Positions 36,317 through 46,075 are shown, numbered from the stretch's first letter. The stretch is 64,000 nt of DNA from Candidatus Zymogenaceae bacterium (GCA_016931225.1 JAFGFE010000014.1:1-64000); one strand, 5' to 3'. The notes: generated by a model not told the origin, from the sequence alone. A program made the numbers and translations.

Positions 36317-37792
36317 TTACCTTCGAAATATATTTTCGCCCGGATAGGGGACGCCGTCCGGAAGCGGCGTATGGATGGTTTCAACCCCCAAAAGCTTCAT
36401 CGCGTCGAACAGAACGCCCCCCACCCGATCGAAGGCCGCCGCCGCGTGATGATGAAATCTCCCCAGGAGCACGTGACGATAGAAGCGGCCGAAGCCCGGA
36501 ATGTGGGCCACGCCCGTGCTGCCGAAGGTCTTCGGGTCGACGTCTAAAAACTCCCCCTCGATGATATAGGCGCAGAGCCGGTCACCCCGCCCGTGCACCT
36601 GAAGCAGCGTCAGGGGGGAGGCGGCGATTTGTCCCTCGATGGTGCCCCGGGTGATGTCCGGGTCCCCCTCGGGCTCCATGAGCCGCTTCATAATGACCTG
36701 GTGCTTGAGGGCGGGATTTTTCATCCGGGAAAGGGCCGTATTGCCGCAGTGAAACAGCCCCACGAGGTCTTCCGTGGGAAGGTGTGATGTGACCGTGTCG
36801 AAATCGGTCGGGATCGAGTGATTGAGGTCCAGGACCGTGACGCTCCCGTCCGAGGCGTACTGCCCCATCAACTCCGCGGTCAGGGAATAGGCGTCGTTTT
36901 CGCAGGCGATGGGAAACCCCAGGCCGGCCATCCGGGCGTTGATGTAGCAGGGGACGTGCCCCAGGGTCTCCTCCTGTTCGGACCAGCACTGACTGGTCAT
37001 GGCCGAAAGGCGAAGCTGCTCCCGAAGGTTCAGTACCGCCCGCTCGTAGGCGCCCAGCCGCCCGGCCAGGTCTGCCGGGATTTCTCCCACCTCCCGCTTC
37101 ATGGAGGCTGTGATGTCGGAAAGATCGTCGCTTTCCGCTTTTTTGACCTCCTTGACCAGGTCGAAGAAGGAGTGCTCCTCGATCTCAACACCGATGGACG
37201 AGAGCGACGCCAGGTTGTAGTTGCAGGTCTCGAAATCCCGGGGCCGGGGGCCGAACAGCCCAAGTGTGGCGCCGGATATCCCCGTATACACCCGCATGAT
37301 CTTCTCAAATTCAAAGATTTCCCGGGCGCCGGTCTCGGCATCGACGATCGGCCGTTCCGGGATGTGAATCCGGCAGCTCAGGGACCGCTTCTTTGCCGCA
37401 AGCACGGCGGAGAGCATGCCGCACAGGGCGTCTCCCCGGTCGGCGGGAAGGGTATCGGCCGATTCCTCGGCGGCGGCGATGATCATGACCGGTCCCCGAA
37501 ACGACCGGATGAAGTTCGCGTCCTCGATCTCGGGGGAGAAATTTCCCAGAAAGAGGACGGCCCCGTCGCATCCCGCCCGGTTGAGTTGATCGGCGGCGTC
37601 CCGTGCGTGGGCCTTCGATTCGATGACGGCGCTGTCTCCATCGGGTGTGAAAAGATCAAGGCCCAGCTTTTTCGCCTCGGTACGCAGTCGTCCGGTCCGT
37701 ATCTCTGAGAGGGACCGGGGAAAACAGTCTCTGGAAGCGGAGACCAGACCGATTTTCACCTGTGGTGAGTAGGTACCCAGGGGCAGGTACAT
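36317..37792 (-). CDS. L-fucose/L-arabinose isomerase-family protein
   Basis: A 491-residue protein of the fucose/arabinose isomerase superfamily. The N-terminal Rossmann-like half has KIGLVSASRD and DGAVLFLGNFSPE. The C-terminal half has SQCWSEQEETLGHVPCYINARM, where Glu serves as a metal ligand in the family, then a late His-rich HVLLGRFHHHAAAAFD. It should convert an aldose to a ketose with a divalent metal. AGGAGG precedes the ATG. It follows the class II aldolase/epimerase by 40 bases, so both act in one pentose or deoxyhexose path. Confidence 0.8.
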   Translation of the reverse strand: MYLPLGTYSPQVKIGLVSASRDCFPRSLSEIRTGRLRTEAKKLGLDLFTPDGDSAVIESKAHARDAADQLNRAGCDGAVLFLGNFSPEIEDANFIRSFRGPVMIIAAAEESADTLPADRGDALCGMLSAVLAAKKRSLSCRIHIPERPIVDAETGAREIFEFEKIMRVYTGISGATLGLFGPRPRDFETCNYNLASLSSIGVEIEEHSFFDLVKEVKKAESDDLSDITASMKREVGEIPADLAGRLGAYERAVLNLREQLRLSAMTSQCWSEQEETLGHVPCYINARMAGLGFPIACENDAYSLTAELMGQYASDGSVTVLDLNHSIPTDFDTVTSHLPTEDLVGLFHCGNTALSRMKNPALKHQVIMKRLMEPEGDPDITRGTIEGQIAASPLTLLQVHGRGDRLCAYIIEGEFLDVDPKTFGSTGVAHIPGFGRFYRHVLLGRFHHHAAAAFDRVGGVLFDAMKLLGVETIHTPLPDGVPYPGENIFRR

Positions 37793-37832
37793 GATTTCCT
37801 CCTGTTCGCATGTATCCAGGCTGTTTTTCCCG

Positions 37833-38534
37833 TCACTCGCCTTTTTGGGGGTCCCCCGATTCGTGTTTTCTCCGGTAGTGTTTTTCTATCATGCTTGCGG
37901 CGGGCCTGGTGGCGTTCGGGTTGAGGATCATCGTGCGGTAGTCTATCCGGGCGATGAATTCCAGGACGATCGCATGCTCCACGGCCTCCTCCGGGGTGCG
38001 TCCCCAGGTGAAGGGACCGTGATAGGACACGAGCACCGCCGGGATGATTTTCGGGTCCCGCTCCCGAAAGCACTCGGTGATAATGCGGCCGGTGTTGGTT
38101 TCGTAGTCGCTTTCCACCTCGGCGGTCTTCAGCGGTCTGGTGACCGGGATGTCCCCCTGGAAATAGTCGGCATGGGTGGTGCCCATCGCCCGGATGGGAA
38201 GCCTCGCCTGGGCGAAGATCGTGGCGTATTCCGAGTGGGTATGGGCGATGCCGTTGCAGTCGAAGGCGCGGTATATCTCGAGGTGGGTGTGCATATCGAG
38301 TGATGGAACGAACTTCCCGGAGCCTGTGGGCGCGTCGATAATCCGTCCATCCTCGAGGGATACGGTGATCATCAGCTCGGGCGTGAGCTCCTTGTAGGGA
38401 ATTCCCGACGGCTTGATGACGACGGCCCCCATATCCCTGTCTACGCCGGAGACGGTGCCCCATGTGTAAAGCACCAGGCCGCTTTCGAACAATTTTATAT
38501 TCGCCCGATATACCGCTTCCCGTAATTGATCCAT
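37833..38534 (-). CDS. class II aldolase / ribulose-5-phosphate 4-epimerase family protein
   Basis: A 233-residue cytosolic enzyme of the AraD/FucA family. Zn ligands are seen in HTHSEYATIF and in TTHADYF, with a further His in SYHGPFTWG. The phosphate-binding part is TWGTVSGVD near the N terminus. AraD (epimerase) and FucA (aldolase) share this fold; HGPFTWG and length favour the AraD side. I chose ATG 38534 (GGGGA upstream) over an in-frame TTG at 38558. It is preceded by a glycosidase remnant and followed by the isomerase. Confidence 0.85.
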   Translation of the reverse strand: MDQLREAVYRANIKLFESGLVLYTWGTVSGVDRDMGAVVIKPSGIPYKELTPELMITVSLEDGRIIDAPTGSGKFVPSLDMHTHLEIYRAFDCNGIAHTHSEYATIFAQARLPIRAMGTTHADYFQGDIPVTRPLKTAEVESDYETNTGRIITECFRERDPKIIPAVLVSYHGPFTWGRTPEEAVEHAIVLEFIARIDYRTMILNPNATRPAASMIEKHYRRKHESGDPQKGE

Positions 38535-38563
38535 GCTCGGTGTTCCCCGCTCTTTCAAAGGTG

Positions 38564-38833
38564 TTATTCTCTATTTACTGTGATCGACGTGACCGAATGA
38601 GGCGGGAGCGTTATCCGTACCCCGTTCGGTGAGGCTGTGGTTTCGTTCTCTTCAACGGCGACGGCATCGGGCCTGTCAAAATCGCTATAGGCGTCCGGCG
38701 AATCGCCCGCGAGGGTACGGATGATGGTCTGTTTTCCTGCCGGGCGTGGATGGGCCGGCTTCGATCGCATATGATGCGATCCGTCTTCATGGTGATCCGC
38801 TCGAGCCGCCATGCCACCCTTTTTCGTCCGCAC
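38564..38833 (-). pseudogene. remnant of a glycoside hydrolase C terminus (GH51/GH30-like)
   Basis: The last 45 residues of this frame (YSDFDRPDAVAVEEN and RITLPPHSVTSITV) match the C-terminal beta-sandwich end of arabinofuranosidase-like or GH30-like enzymes. The upstream part is His/Arg-rich and lacks any catalytic domain. The remnant lies between the transporter and the epimerase in the same direction, where an intact glycosidase would belong. I read it as a deletion remnant. Confidence 0.55.
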
Positions 38834-38869
38834 GAAACGATATATCCCGGAGTCAGCGTATGATCCGTA

Positions 38870-40303
38870 TCAGGCCCCCTTCTCCATTTTCTCGATATCC
38901 GCCAGAATTTCCTTGTAGCGCTCCTCGGTGATCGGGTATCGGGAGAGTACCAGGATGGCGATCAGGAAGATGAACGCCGGGATCGCCCCCATCAGGAGCA
39001 GGATGCCGGTGTTTGCCGATGCCAGGGGCTGGGGCACGATATTCGCCTGGTATCCCGTTATCTGCAGCACGACGCCGGAAATCGCCAGGGCCAGAGCCTG
39101 GCCTATCTTGATGGCGAAGGTCCAGATGCCGTAGAAAGCGCCCTCGGTGCGCTCCCCGGTCACCAGGTAGTCGTATTCCACGGCGTCGGGCACAATGGCC
39201 CAGGGCATGGCGTAGGTGAATCCCATGCCGATCCCCGCGAAGAACATCATCACAAGGGAGAAATTAACGGAAAAGCGGGCTCCAAAAAGCCCGATGATCA
39301 GGATGGAAAAACCAAAAACACCCATCCCGAGGCTGTAAACCAGCTTCTTGCCGATTTTTTTGGACAGGATGACGCTCACCGGGATGAACAGCATGGCGGT
39401 GACCAGCAGGATGACCATGGCCAGCGTGATGATATCCTCGTTCTGGTGGATATACTTAAAGTAATACGCCGCCACGCCGCTGACGACCGACAGCGCCGTG
39501 ATGTGTAGGGCATAGGTGAAAACAATGAAGAGATAGGGCTTGTTCTTGAAAACCTTCAGGTAGGTCTCGAAGAAGCCCTTGGTCGGCTTGTCTCCGTGTC
39601 TCTCCGGCTCCCGGACCGCGATCACCGTGATGAGGGCCGTGATCATCATGACCAGTCCGAAAATGGTTCCCAGGACCAAAAAACCGACGTTGTTGTTCAC
39701 AAATGCGTGGATGATAGGAAAAGCCGCCGCGGCGCCCAGGAGGGTGCCGAAGACGGCGAAGCCGAACCGAAAGCCGTTGAGGCTCGTGCGCTCGTGATAG
39801 TCCTGGGTCAGCTCCGGAGTCAGGGAGTTGTAGGGGATGTTGACCAGGGTATAGGCGAGGTTCAGCAGGCAGTAAAAGATGATGCCCCAGACGAGGAGGA
39901 GGGTCTGATGCTCACTCGGGTTCCACGCCGCCGCCGACCAGTTGAAACCTTTGGTAAAAACGTCCGGAGAGAGGAACGAAATCTTGTCGAAGAACAACAG
40001 CGGGTTGGTGAACATGATGACCGTTGCGACGAAGAGGGGAAAGGCTCCCGCCAGCATGAAGGGCCGCCTCCTGCCGAATCGGGTCTCCGTCCTGTCGGAG
40101 ATAAAGCCGACTACGGGGTCCGTCACGGCGTCCCAGATTTTCCCGACCGCCACGATCACCCCGGCCAGGGCCGGCTTGATGAGCACCACGTCCGTGAGAT
40201 AGAACAGAAAAACGAAGGCCATGGCGGTGAAGAAGAGGTTCCCCCCCATGTCACACACGCCGTAGCCCATCTTCACGCCCACCGATAGCTTATTATCCCG
40301 CAT
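38870..40303 (-). CDS. GPH-family (MelB-like) sugar:cation symporter
   Basis: A 477-residue membrane protein with about 12 hydrophobic segments, paralogous to 3534-4898. It keeps GYGVCDMGGNLFF, DPVVGFISDRTETRFGRRRP, the central VNIPYNSLTPELTQDYHER and the C-terminal MPWAIVPDAVEYDY. It is expected to import a glycoside, pentose or oligosaccharide with Na+ or H+. GGGGGAG lies before the ATG. It is the first gene of the leftward sugar cluster, behind a good promoter and an inverted repeat at 40366-40418. Confidence 0.9.
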   Translation of the reverse strand: MRDNKLSVGVKMGYGVCDMGGNLFFTAMAFVFLFYLTDVVLIKPALAGVIVAVGKIWDAVTDPVVGFISDRTETRFGRRRPFMLAGAFPLFVATVIMFTNPLLFFDKISFLSPDVFTKGFNWSAAAWNPSEHQTLLLVWGIIFYCLLNLAYTLVNIPYNSLTPELTQDYHERTSLNGFRFGFAVFGTLLGAAAAFPIIHAFVNNNVGFLVLGTIFGLVMMITALITVIAVREPERHGDKPTKGFFETYLKVFKNKPYLFIVFTYALHITALSVVSGVAAYYFKYIHQNEDIITLAMVILLVTAMLFIPVSVILSKKIGKKLVYSLGMGVFGFSILIIGLFGARFSVNFSLVMMFFAGIGMGFTYAMPWAIVPDAVEYDYLVTGERTEGAFYGIWTFAIKIGQALALAISGVVLQITGYQANIVPQPLASANTGILLLMGAIPAFIFLIAILVLSRYPITEERYKEILADIEKMEKGA

Positions 40304-40365
40304 GTTCTTCTCCCCCTTGTTTTATTTGGTAGATCTATTCAAATAATTGGATCGATCTGTGTGCT

Positions 40366-40418
40366 GAACCGTACCACTCGGGTTCGCATATTGTAAGTCA
40401 ATACCGTTTATTTCTCAA
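40366..40418 (-). promoter_or_regulatory. promoter and candidate operator of the pentose cluster
   Basis: On the minus strand TTGAGA (40413-40418), a 17-base spacer and TACAAT (40390-40395). Just downstream, GAACC-N10-GGTTC (40366-40385) is an inverted repeat over the start site, suitable for a sugar-responsive repressor. Confidence 0.55.
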
Positions 40419-40536
40419 GCATTTTTGTCCGGGATTCAAAGGGGGATACCAATCCAATCGGGTTCGGGGAGGTGCTGTATAAACGAAATTTCCGTGTGAT
40501 TTCCACGGACCATTGAGATGAGATTTTTCGAAACCA

Positions 40537-40545
40537 TGATATAAT
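40537..40545 (+). promoter_or_regulatory. extended -10 promoter of the transglutaminase-like gene
   Basis: TGATATAAT, an extended -10 element, lies 45 bases before the start codon. No good -35 box is present, as is common for this promoter type. Confidence 0.45.
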
Positions 40546-40589
40546 CAATACCATCACAAACCTATTGTCTGACGTTCCGACGGCCTGCG

Positions 40590-42194
40590 ATGACGATGAA
40601 CAAAAAAAGAACGGCTCCCCTGATAGTATGTGCGGCGATGGTGTTGGCGCTGACCACGCTGTCCGCCGTGTCGTTCGCCGATATCCGCTCCGGCTCTCTC
40701 AGGGCCCCGGGGGATACCCACAGCTTCAGTATCGACACAGGCATCGACGAATTGGTGGAGCTTTCGTTTTCCTATCCGGAGGGGGCCGTGGATTTCTGGG
40801 TGAAGGTGGTGGGCGAGGATCGGACGACGGTGCTGGGGGATTTCGACCTGGATAACGGCACAATCATCCAGCTCATCGGCGGCGGCGTGTTCTATGTCTC
40901 CGTCTATTCCCGGGCGGGGACCGGCTCCTGGAGCGTGGAGTATCATATCGACGAGGCGGCAAAGCTGCTGCTTGAGCGGAGCGCCCTGGAAGACGACGGG
41001 ACAAAGCGGTATATAGACGGCGGGCGCGTGACGGTCTCCGGAGATCTCGCGGGAGCACACGACGCGGACGTGATATACCTGGTGAGCGATGCGGCCGACT
41101 TCTTCCTCGATTTCCCGGGACCGATTCAGGGCGGAAACTTCCACGTTGAACTGATCAACGGGGACGGAAAATCGAACATGTCGTCCTTTACCTATCGCAA
41201 CGCCCGGTCGGTGGAGGTGCCGCTGTCCGGCGGATTCTTCGTCAAGATATCCACCCCCAACACGGGAGGGAGCTACTCCTTTTCGTACGAAAACCGGCCT
41301 GATCGTCTGGTGCGGTTTTCCAACCACATTACGATGAGCCATGCCGGGGGATCGGGGACGGCGGATCGGGTGGAGCTGATCGTCCCGGTCATCGAGTCGT
41401 TCGAGGACTACCAGGATGTCCTGGAGGCTACGGTGAACATCACCGATTACAGCATTATCACCGATAACTACGGCAATCGATTCTATCGCTTCGAGTTTTT
41501 CAACGTCGGGCCGAAGGCGGACATCAGGGTGGAGATGGACTATCTCGTCAGGATGCGGGGGGTGTATGATGTGCCGGAGACGTGCAGCGGGGCGGTCATC
41601 GACGAGTTTCTGGAGCCGGAGCCGCTGATCGAATCGAACCGGGGCTTCGTTGTCGATACTGCCCGACGCATCACGGTCGGGGACGAGACCCTCTGCGGCA
41701 AGGCGGGTTCCATCTACTGGCATGTCCTGAGCAATTTCACCTACCAGTTCCAGGGGCCGATGGTGGGGGCGTTTCGCGCGCTGGGATCATGCGTCGGCGA
41801 CTGCAATGAATACACCGACTCGATCCTGGCTCTGGCTCGGGCCGTGGGCATTCCCGCACGCAAGGGCAACGGGTATGTCTATTTCGGCACCGACGATCTG
41901 GATTCCCATGCCTTTTCCGAGGTGTATCTCCCCGGGGCGGGCTGGAGCATCGCCGACGCCACCATGTGCTGCTATCGGATTCGCCCGCCCGTGTATATCT
42001 ACGCCTACACCGGCGAAAATCCCTCGGTCTTCGAATCCCCGGACATCGAAGATTATCACTACCGGATCGACTCCTCCGGCCCTGAGCCGAACATCACCTT
42101 CTCACAGGAGTTCTTCGTCCGGGAGGTGTCCGATGACGTGACGGGGATGTCTGTGGGCACACCCGCCTCGCCCCTCCCCTCCCCCTCGCCGTAA
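40590..42194 (+). CDS. exported transglutaminase-like domain protein
   Basis: A 534-residue protein with a signal peptide (to about residue 31, SFA-DI). The first 250 residues are beta-rich and resemble two repeated bacterial pre-peptidase C-terminal-like beta-sandwiches (residues about 33-125 and 140-230). The transglutaminase-like core at about 365-470 has the Cys-His-Asp triad: GDCNEYTDS, DSHAFSEVYLPG and ADATMC. Such domains act as proteases, amidases or cross-linking enzymes outside the cytoplasm. The Pro/Ser tail (SPLPSPSP) may be a linker. It converges on the GH116 gene with only five bases between stops. Confidence 0.8.
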   Translation: MTMNKKRTAPLIVCAAMVLALTTLSAVSFADIRSGSLRAPGDTHSFSIDTGIDELVELSFSYPEGAVDFWVKVVGEDRTTVLGDFDLDNGTIIQLIGGGVFYVSVYSRAGTGSWSVEYHIDEAAKLLLERSALEDDGTKRYIDGGRVTVSGDLAGAHDADVIYLVSDAADFFLDFPGPIQGGNFHVELINGDGKSNMSSFTYRNARSVEVPLSGGFFVKISTPNTGGSYSFSYENRPDRLVRFSNHITMSHAGGSGTADRVELIVPVIESFEDYQDVLEATVNITDYSIITDNYGNRFYRFEFFNVGPKADIRVEMDYLVRMRGVYDVPETCSGAVIDEFLEPEPLIESNRGFVVDTARRITVGDETLCGKAGSIYWHVLSNFTYQFQGPMVGAFRALGSCVGDCNEYTDSILALARAVGIPARKGNGYVYFGTDDLDSHAFSEVYLPGAGWSIADATMCCYRIRPPVYIYAYTGENPSVFESPDIEDYHYRIDSSGPEPNITFSQEFFVREVSDDVTGMSVGTPASPLPSPSP

Positions 42195-42199
42195 CGCCC

Positions 42200-44821
42200 C
42201 TACAGCGAGAAATCGAACCCCGCCCCCTCCTCGATCATGAAGCCCCCAAGGTCGATCGTCCGGGTACGATCGTCTCTCCCCGTGAGGATCAACTCGTTGA
42301 GCACGAACGCCCCGTCTCTGAGGGACACGGGCCTTTGTTTTGTGAGATCGTCTGCGGGAAAGGTCTTGAGCACCCGGACGGTTCCCGACTGTTTCACCTC
42401 ATCCCAAGAGACGGCCAGCCAGAACCGGGGGAAGAAGACCGGGAGCGTGAGGGATGTTTTCCCCGGAAGGGCCTTCGGGGAAAGCGTGAGCGTGCCGGTG
42501 AGCACGTCCATCGCCGCGCCGGTCAGGGCGTTGAAGAGCGCCCACATGACCGGGTGGGTCATGTAGACGAATCCGGGAAGCCCCATCAGATTCATGTCCC
42601 AGGGGTATCCCTCCCGGTAGACCTTGTCGTAGACCATTTTAATCAGCTCCAACCCCTCGGCCGTATTCCCCAGGTATATCGCCTCGAACGCCTGATAGGA
42701 AAGCGCCTGGTAAATGTAGTTATATCCCCAGAACCGGATGACGCCGAAGAGCCAGATGGGGACCTCCTTTTTGTCCAGTCCCGCCTCGTTGTACGGCAGC
42801 GGCGCGCCGCCGAAGGAGGTCCTGTTTTTGCCCCGCTCTTTCGCGGCTTTCACCAGTATGTCGTGCTGGATCAGGCTGTGGGACCGGGCGCGGTTCGGCT
42901 CGATGACGGGGTGTAAGCCCGCGTAGCGGCAGATCCAGTCCCCGGCGAGCCCCCCCTGGAAGAGGTGCTCGTTGTCGGCGGCGGCCCGGAAGTAGCCTTT
43001 ATCCGCCATCCAGAGTCTTTCAGTCAAGGTTTCCTCGCATGCTTTTGCCCTCTCGATGAAGGCCGCCCGGTGATTGACAATGTCCGGGTCCAGGTCGTCC
43101 GGGATGTGCCGCGAAAGATCCGCCAGCATCCGGTTGGCGGCGGCGTAGAGGGTCGCGTGGTAAAGAAAGCAGGGCTCAAACGAGAAGACGTCGTAGGTGC
43201 TGGACCCCTCGGGCACGTTGTTCTCCACCAGGGTCAGGAGATACTCGGTCATCTCGAGAAACGGCCTCCAGGACGCGTATAGGAGGTCGAGATCGCCGGT
43301 GATCTTGATGAGCTTTCCCATCTGGAGTATCAACGAGCAGGTCAGGTCCGGCCAGTCGTTCTTGCCGTCGTTTATCCAGGGGATGGGCTTACTGTAGGGG
43401 GTGTCGGCGTCTCCCAGGGCGATCTCCGCGCCGCCGTTGCCGTGGGGCACCTTGCCGCCGTCGGCGTGGGCCAGGTCGCGAAAGGTTTCGAGTTCGCTTT
43501 TGTCGAGCCCCGGGAAGAAGACTGACGAATAGGGGTGCGAGGACAGGCGCTGGTCGTTGGTCCCGGTGAGGCCGCCGAAGGGCCAGAAGCTGTTCTGAAA
43601 CCGTTTGATGAACTGCCAGTCCATCCCCTCGATCATGGAGTAATCGCCGGTCTTCGTCAGGACGGTGTTGGTGAGCATGGAGTCTGTGGCGTTCAGCACC
43701 ACATCAATCAGCCATTCCGGAAGGTCCGTGACCTCCGGATCGGTCAGGATGCCGGGAAGCTCCATCGTCTCGGCAAAGAGCCGCTCTTTTTCCCGGATGA
43801 GGTAGCTCAGTACCTCGCCTGTGCCGTCGAAGCTGTTCTGTGCAAAGGTGCCGTAATCAATACCGTCAAAGACTTTTTTTCGGAGCTTTTTCCGGGCCTC
43901 CTTCTGGAGCACGTAATGGGGCGAGTGCCAGATCAGGTAGAAGGGGACGGTCTCCGATTCCCCCGGCGACACGATGACCTCCACGCACACGGCGCCGCTC
44001 TTTCCTCCCGTGCCGAATGCGGGGGAGATGCGACCGGCCCCGGTGAACTCCTCCCAGAAGGAAGGGACGCTCTTTTTTTCATCCCAGGTGGGGCACGTGG
44101 AGACGGTACGATCGTCTCGGATTTCCGTGGCGATGAGCTGCTCTCCCACCGCCCGCCTCCGGGTGTCTTTGGGGTCGAAGTCGGTATCGATGCCGAAGGA
44201 CACCCCGGCGATGTCTCCCGCGGGGAGTCGGTTTTTACAGTATCGGCTCACATCGGTTTTGAATGTGTGTTTCCATGTCAGGGGGCTGCCTGCGGTGCCG
44301 GTTATCCCCAGGGGGCTCTGCCAGGAAAAGAGCGCGCTGACCGTAAGTGCGTGGTCCGTCGGGTTTGTCACGACAAGGTCGAAGAGGGCCGCCGGCACAC
44401 TGCTGTCTTTTTCGTTGTGGGGTATCAGTGGTGTGAAGCCGGAAAGCTTCGCCGTCACCGGGAGTGATTCGTCCACGAAATCAAGCTCGAAGTGCGGCAC
44501 TCGTCCCCTGAACCGTGTTTCGGCGATATTCGGGACGGAAAATTCCCGGGAGTGGTGATGGGTCTTCCTGAGCAGCCGGCTCGTAATCGTGCCCCGAGCG
44601 TCCTCCGTCCGCAGGGCGAAGAAGGATCCCCGGAGGTCCCTGACCGCACGGAACCAATTGTACGCCGTCCGGCACTCGGAAAAGTCTCCGTCGGCAAACA
44701 GGGAGACGCCGCCGGTCCCGATGCCCCCAAGGGGAAATCCGCGATACGTGGGGGAGTTGATGTAGGTTCTCGTCCGTTCGTCGAATGTCGGGTTTCTGAA
44801 TTCCTTCCGGTTCATGCCCAT
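42200..44821 (-). CDS. GH116 (GBA2-like) beta-glycosidase
   Basis: An 873-residue cytoplasmic enzyme without a signal peptide. The N-terminal beta domain begins with PTYRGFPLGGIGTGGVSLF, a hallmark of the GBA2/GH116 family. The C-terminal (alpha/alpha)6 domain holds MIEGMDWQFIKRF, AEIALGDADTPYSKP and NLMGLPGFVYMTHP. Known members cleave beta-glucosides, beta-xylosides or glucosylceramide by a retaining mechanism. It is the third gene of an operon with an FGGY kinase and a URO-D-family protein, so the released sugar or aglycone may be handled by them. The start could be either ATG 44821 or 44815. Confidence 0.85.
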   Translation of the reverse strand: MGMNRKEFRNPTFDERTRTYINSPTYRGFPLGGIGTGGVSLFADGDFSECRTAYNWFRAVRDLRGSFFALRTEDARGTITSRLLRKTHHHSREFSVPNIAETRFRGRVPHFELDFVDESLPVTAKLSGFTPLIPHNEKDSSVPAALFDLVVTNPTDHALTVSALFSWQSPLGITGTAGSPLTWKHTFKTDVSRYCKNRLPAGDIAGVSFGIDTDFDPKDTRRRAVGEQLIATEIRDDRTVSTCPTWDEKKSVPSFWEEFTGAGRISPAFGTGGKSGAVCVEVIVSPGESETVPFYLIWHSPHYVLQKEARKKLRKKVFDGIDYGTFAQNSFDGTGEVLSYLIREKERLFAETMELPGILTDPEVTDLPEWLIDVVLNATDSMLTNTVLTKTGDYSMIEGMDWQFIKRFQNSFWPFGGLTGTNDQRLSSHPYSSVFFPGLDKSELETFRDLAHADGGKVPHGNGGAEIALGDADTPYSKPIPWINDGKNDWPDLTCSLILQMGKLIKITGDLDLLYASWRPFLEMTEYLLTLVENNVPEGSSTYDVFSFEPCFLYHATLYAAANRMLADLSRHIPDDLDPDIVNHRAAFIERAKACEETLTERLWMADKGYFRAAADNEHLFQGGLAGDWICRYAGLHPVIEPNRARSHSLIQHDILVKAAKERGKNRTSFGGAPLPYNEAGLDKKEVPIWLFGVIRFWGYNYIYQALSYQAFEAIYLGNTAEGLELIKMVYDKVYREGYPWDMNLMGLPGFVYMTHPVMWALFNALTGAAMDVLTGTLTLSPKALPGKTSLTLPVFFPRFWLAVSWDEVKQSGTVRVLKTFPADDLTKQRPVSLRDGAFVLNELILTGRDDRTRTIDLGGFMIEEGAGFDFSL

Positions 44822-44863
44822 GACGTGTTTTGCTCCATGAATAGGGGTTATTGTATCCGGCTC

Positions 44864-46051
44864 CTATGGCGCGGGCGGCAGCGGCGGCACCTCCGGGTCC
44901 TGCCACTCGTCGGGCGTCGGATGCTCCCACCACGATTTCGGTATGTTCGCGTACACGCCGAAATCCTTCAACCCCTGCCGGAATGCCCGGACGTTTTCCT
45001 TTGACGCCCCGATGTGGTGGGTCTCGGGGTAGAAATACGCCCCGAATCCGCCCTTTTCCGTCCCCAGGTTTCTGATCATGTGCCAGACCTCCCGACGGCA
45101 CTCGTCCGGGGTTCCCCGGGAGTAGATGGTCTGGATGTTCACGCAGCCGAAGAATGCGATCTTCCCCCGGTAGGGGGCCAGGTCCGGATAGCCGCACATG
45201 CGGGGACTGTCGAACTCAAACGCGTCCAGTCCCCACTCGATGAAGGAGGGGATGAGCGGGTCCACCTTGCCGCAGGAGTGGAGGATGATCTCACAGCCGA
45301 GCCTGTGTGATTCCTCGATGATTGGGCGGTAGACCGGCTCGTAGAACTCGCGGAAGAGGGCGGGGGACATGAAAGGATTGAGCTGGTCGCCCAGGTCGTC
45401 ATACATAATGAAGCCGTGGGGCTTGGCGCCTGTGGCGTGCCACATCCTCATGCTCTCAATGAAAATAGTGGTGATGTGGGAGAGGAGTTTTTTCACGTGT
45501 TCGGGGTGCTTTCGATGGTCGATGAGAAACCGATTGAAGCCCCGGATGTTCGCAGCCATGCCGAAGGGGCCCAGATTCCATAGAATTCCAAGTCGATAGT
45601 ACCGCCTTCCGAGAAGTCTGCTCAATCGGGTGAATAATCGGTACCGGGTCTCATCCTTCGGGTCCGGGTTGTATCGGGAGAGGTATTCGTCGTAGTCGTC
45701 CCAGCTCTCCAGCGCCGGGGCGAGAGGGTGCCCGATGGAGTCGTGCTTTCCGGTCTGGGACCAGACGACGCCCCATTCGTCGATCTCTTTTCGGGGGAGG
45801 TCAAGCCAGTTTCTGTACTTTGGGGCCTTTGCCCATGTCGGTTTTTTCCACCGCCACATGCGGAATTTGACGGCCATCTCGTCTTGGGAATAGGGGAACA
45901 ATCCCTCTTCATGAGTGAGATGTCCCGGTGTCCAGGTTTTTGGCGGGATCATTACCAGGGGGAAAAAGTCGGCCAGGCCCGCCTTGAACACCGGCGGACG
46001 ATCGGGGCCGGTGAAATGAACGGCGGCCTTCACCCGTTCGATTCGATTCAT
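44864..46051 (-). CDS. URO-D-fold protein (uroporphyrinogen decarboxylase family, non-haem type)
   Basis: A 395-residue protein of the URO-D/corrinoid methyltransferase-like superfamily. IMYDDLGDQLNPFMSP and IILHSCGKVDPLIPSFIEWG are family motifs, with the HSCG His/Cys pair resembling the zinc site of methyltransferase relatives. The context (sugar kinase and GH116 glycosidase) argues against haem synthesis. Such proteins are common in glycan clusters of anaerobes and their reaction is not settled; demethylation of methylated sugars or aromatics is one idea. CGGAG precedes the ATG, which is 24 bases after the kinase stop. Confidence 0.8.
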   Translation of the reverse strand: MNRIERVKAAVHFTGPDRPPVFKAGLADFFPLVMIPPKTWTPGHLTHEEGLFPYSQDEMAVKFRMWRWKKPTWAKAPKYRNWLDLPRKEIDEWGVVWSQTGKHDSIGHPLAPALESWDDYDEYLSRYNPDPKDETRYRLFTRLSRLLGRRYYRLGILWNLGPFGMAANIRGFNRFLIDHRKHPEHVKKLLSHITTIFIESMRMWHATGAKPHGFIMYDDLGDQLNPFMSPALFREFYEPVYRPIIEESHRLGCEIILHSCGKVDPLIPSFIEWGLDAFEFDSPRMCGYPDLAPYRGKIAFFGCVNIQTIYSRGTPDECRREVWHMIRNLGTEKGGFGAYFYPETHHIGASKENVRAFRQGLKDFGVYANIPKSWWEHPTPDEWQDPEVPPLPPAP

Positions 46052-46075
46052 ATCGAGACTCCGTTTTAAGAATTG

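Noticed and set aside
44864-46051. Haem-biosynthetic hemE
   Set aside because: Length, motifs and the sugar-operon context fit the non-haem URO-D-fold group instead, and no other haem gene is nearby.
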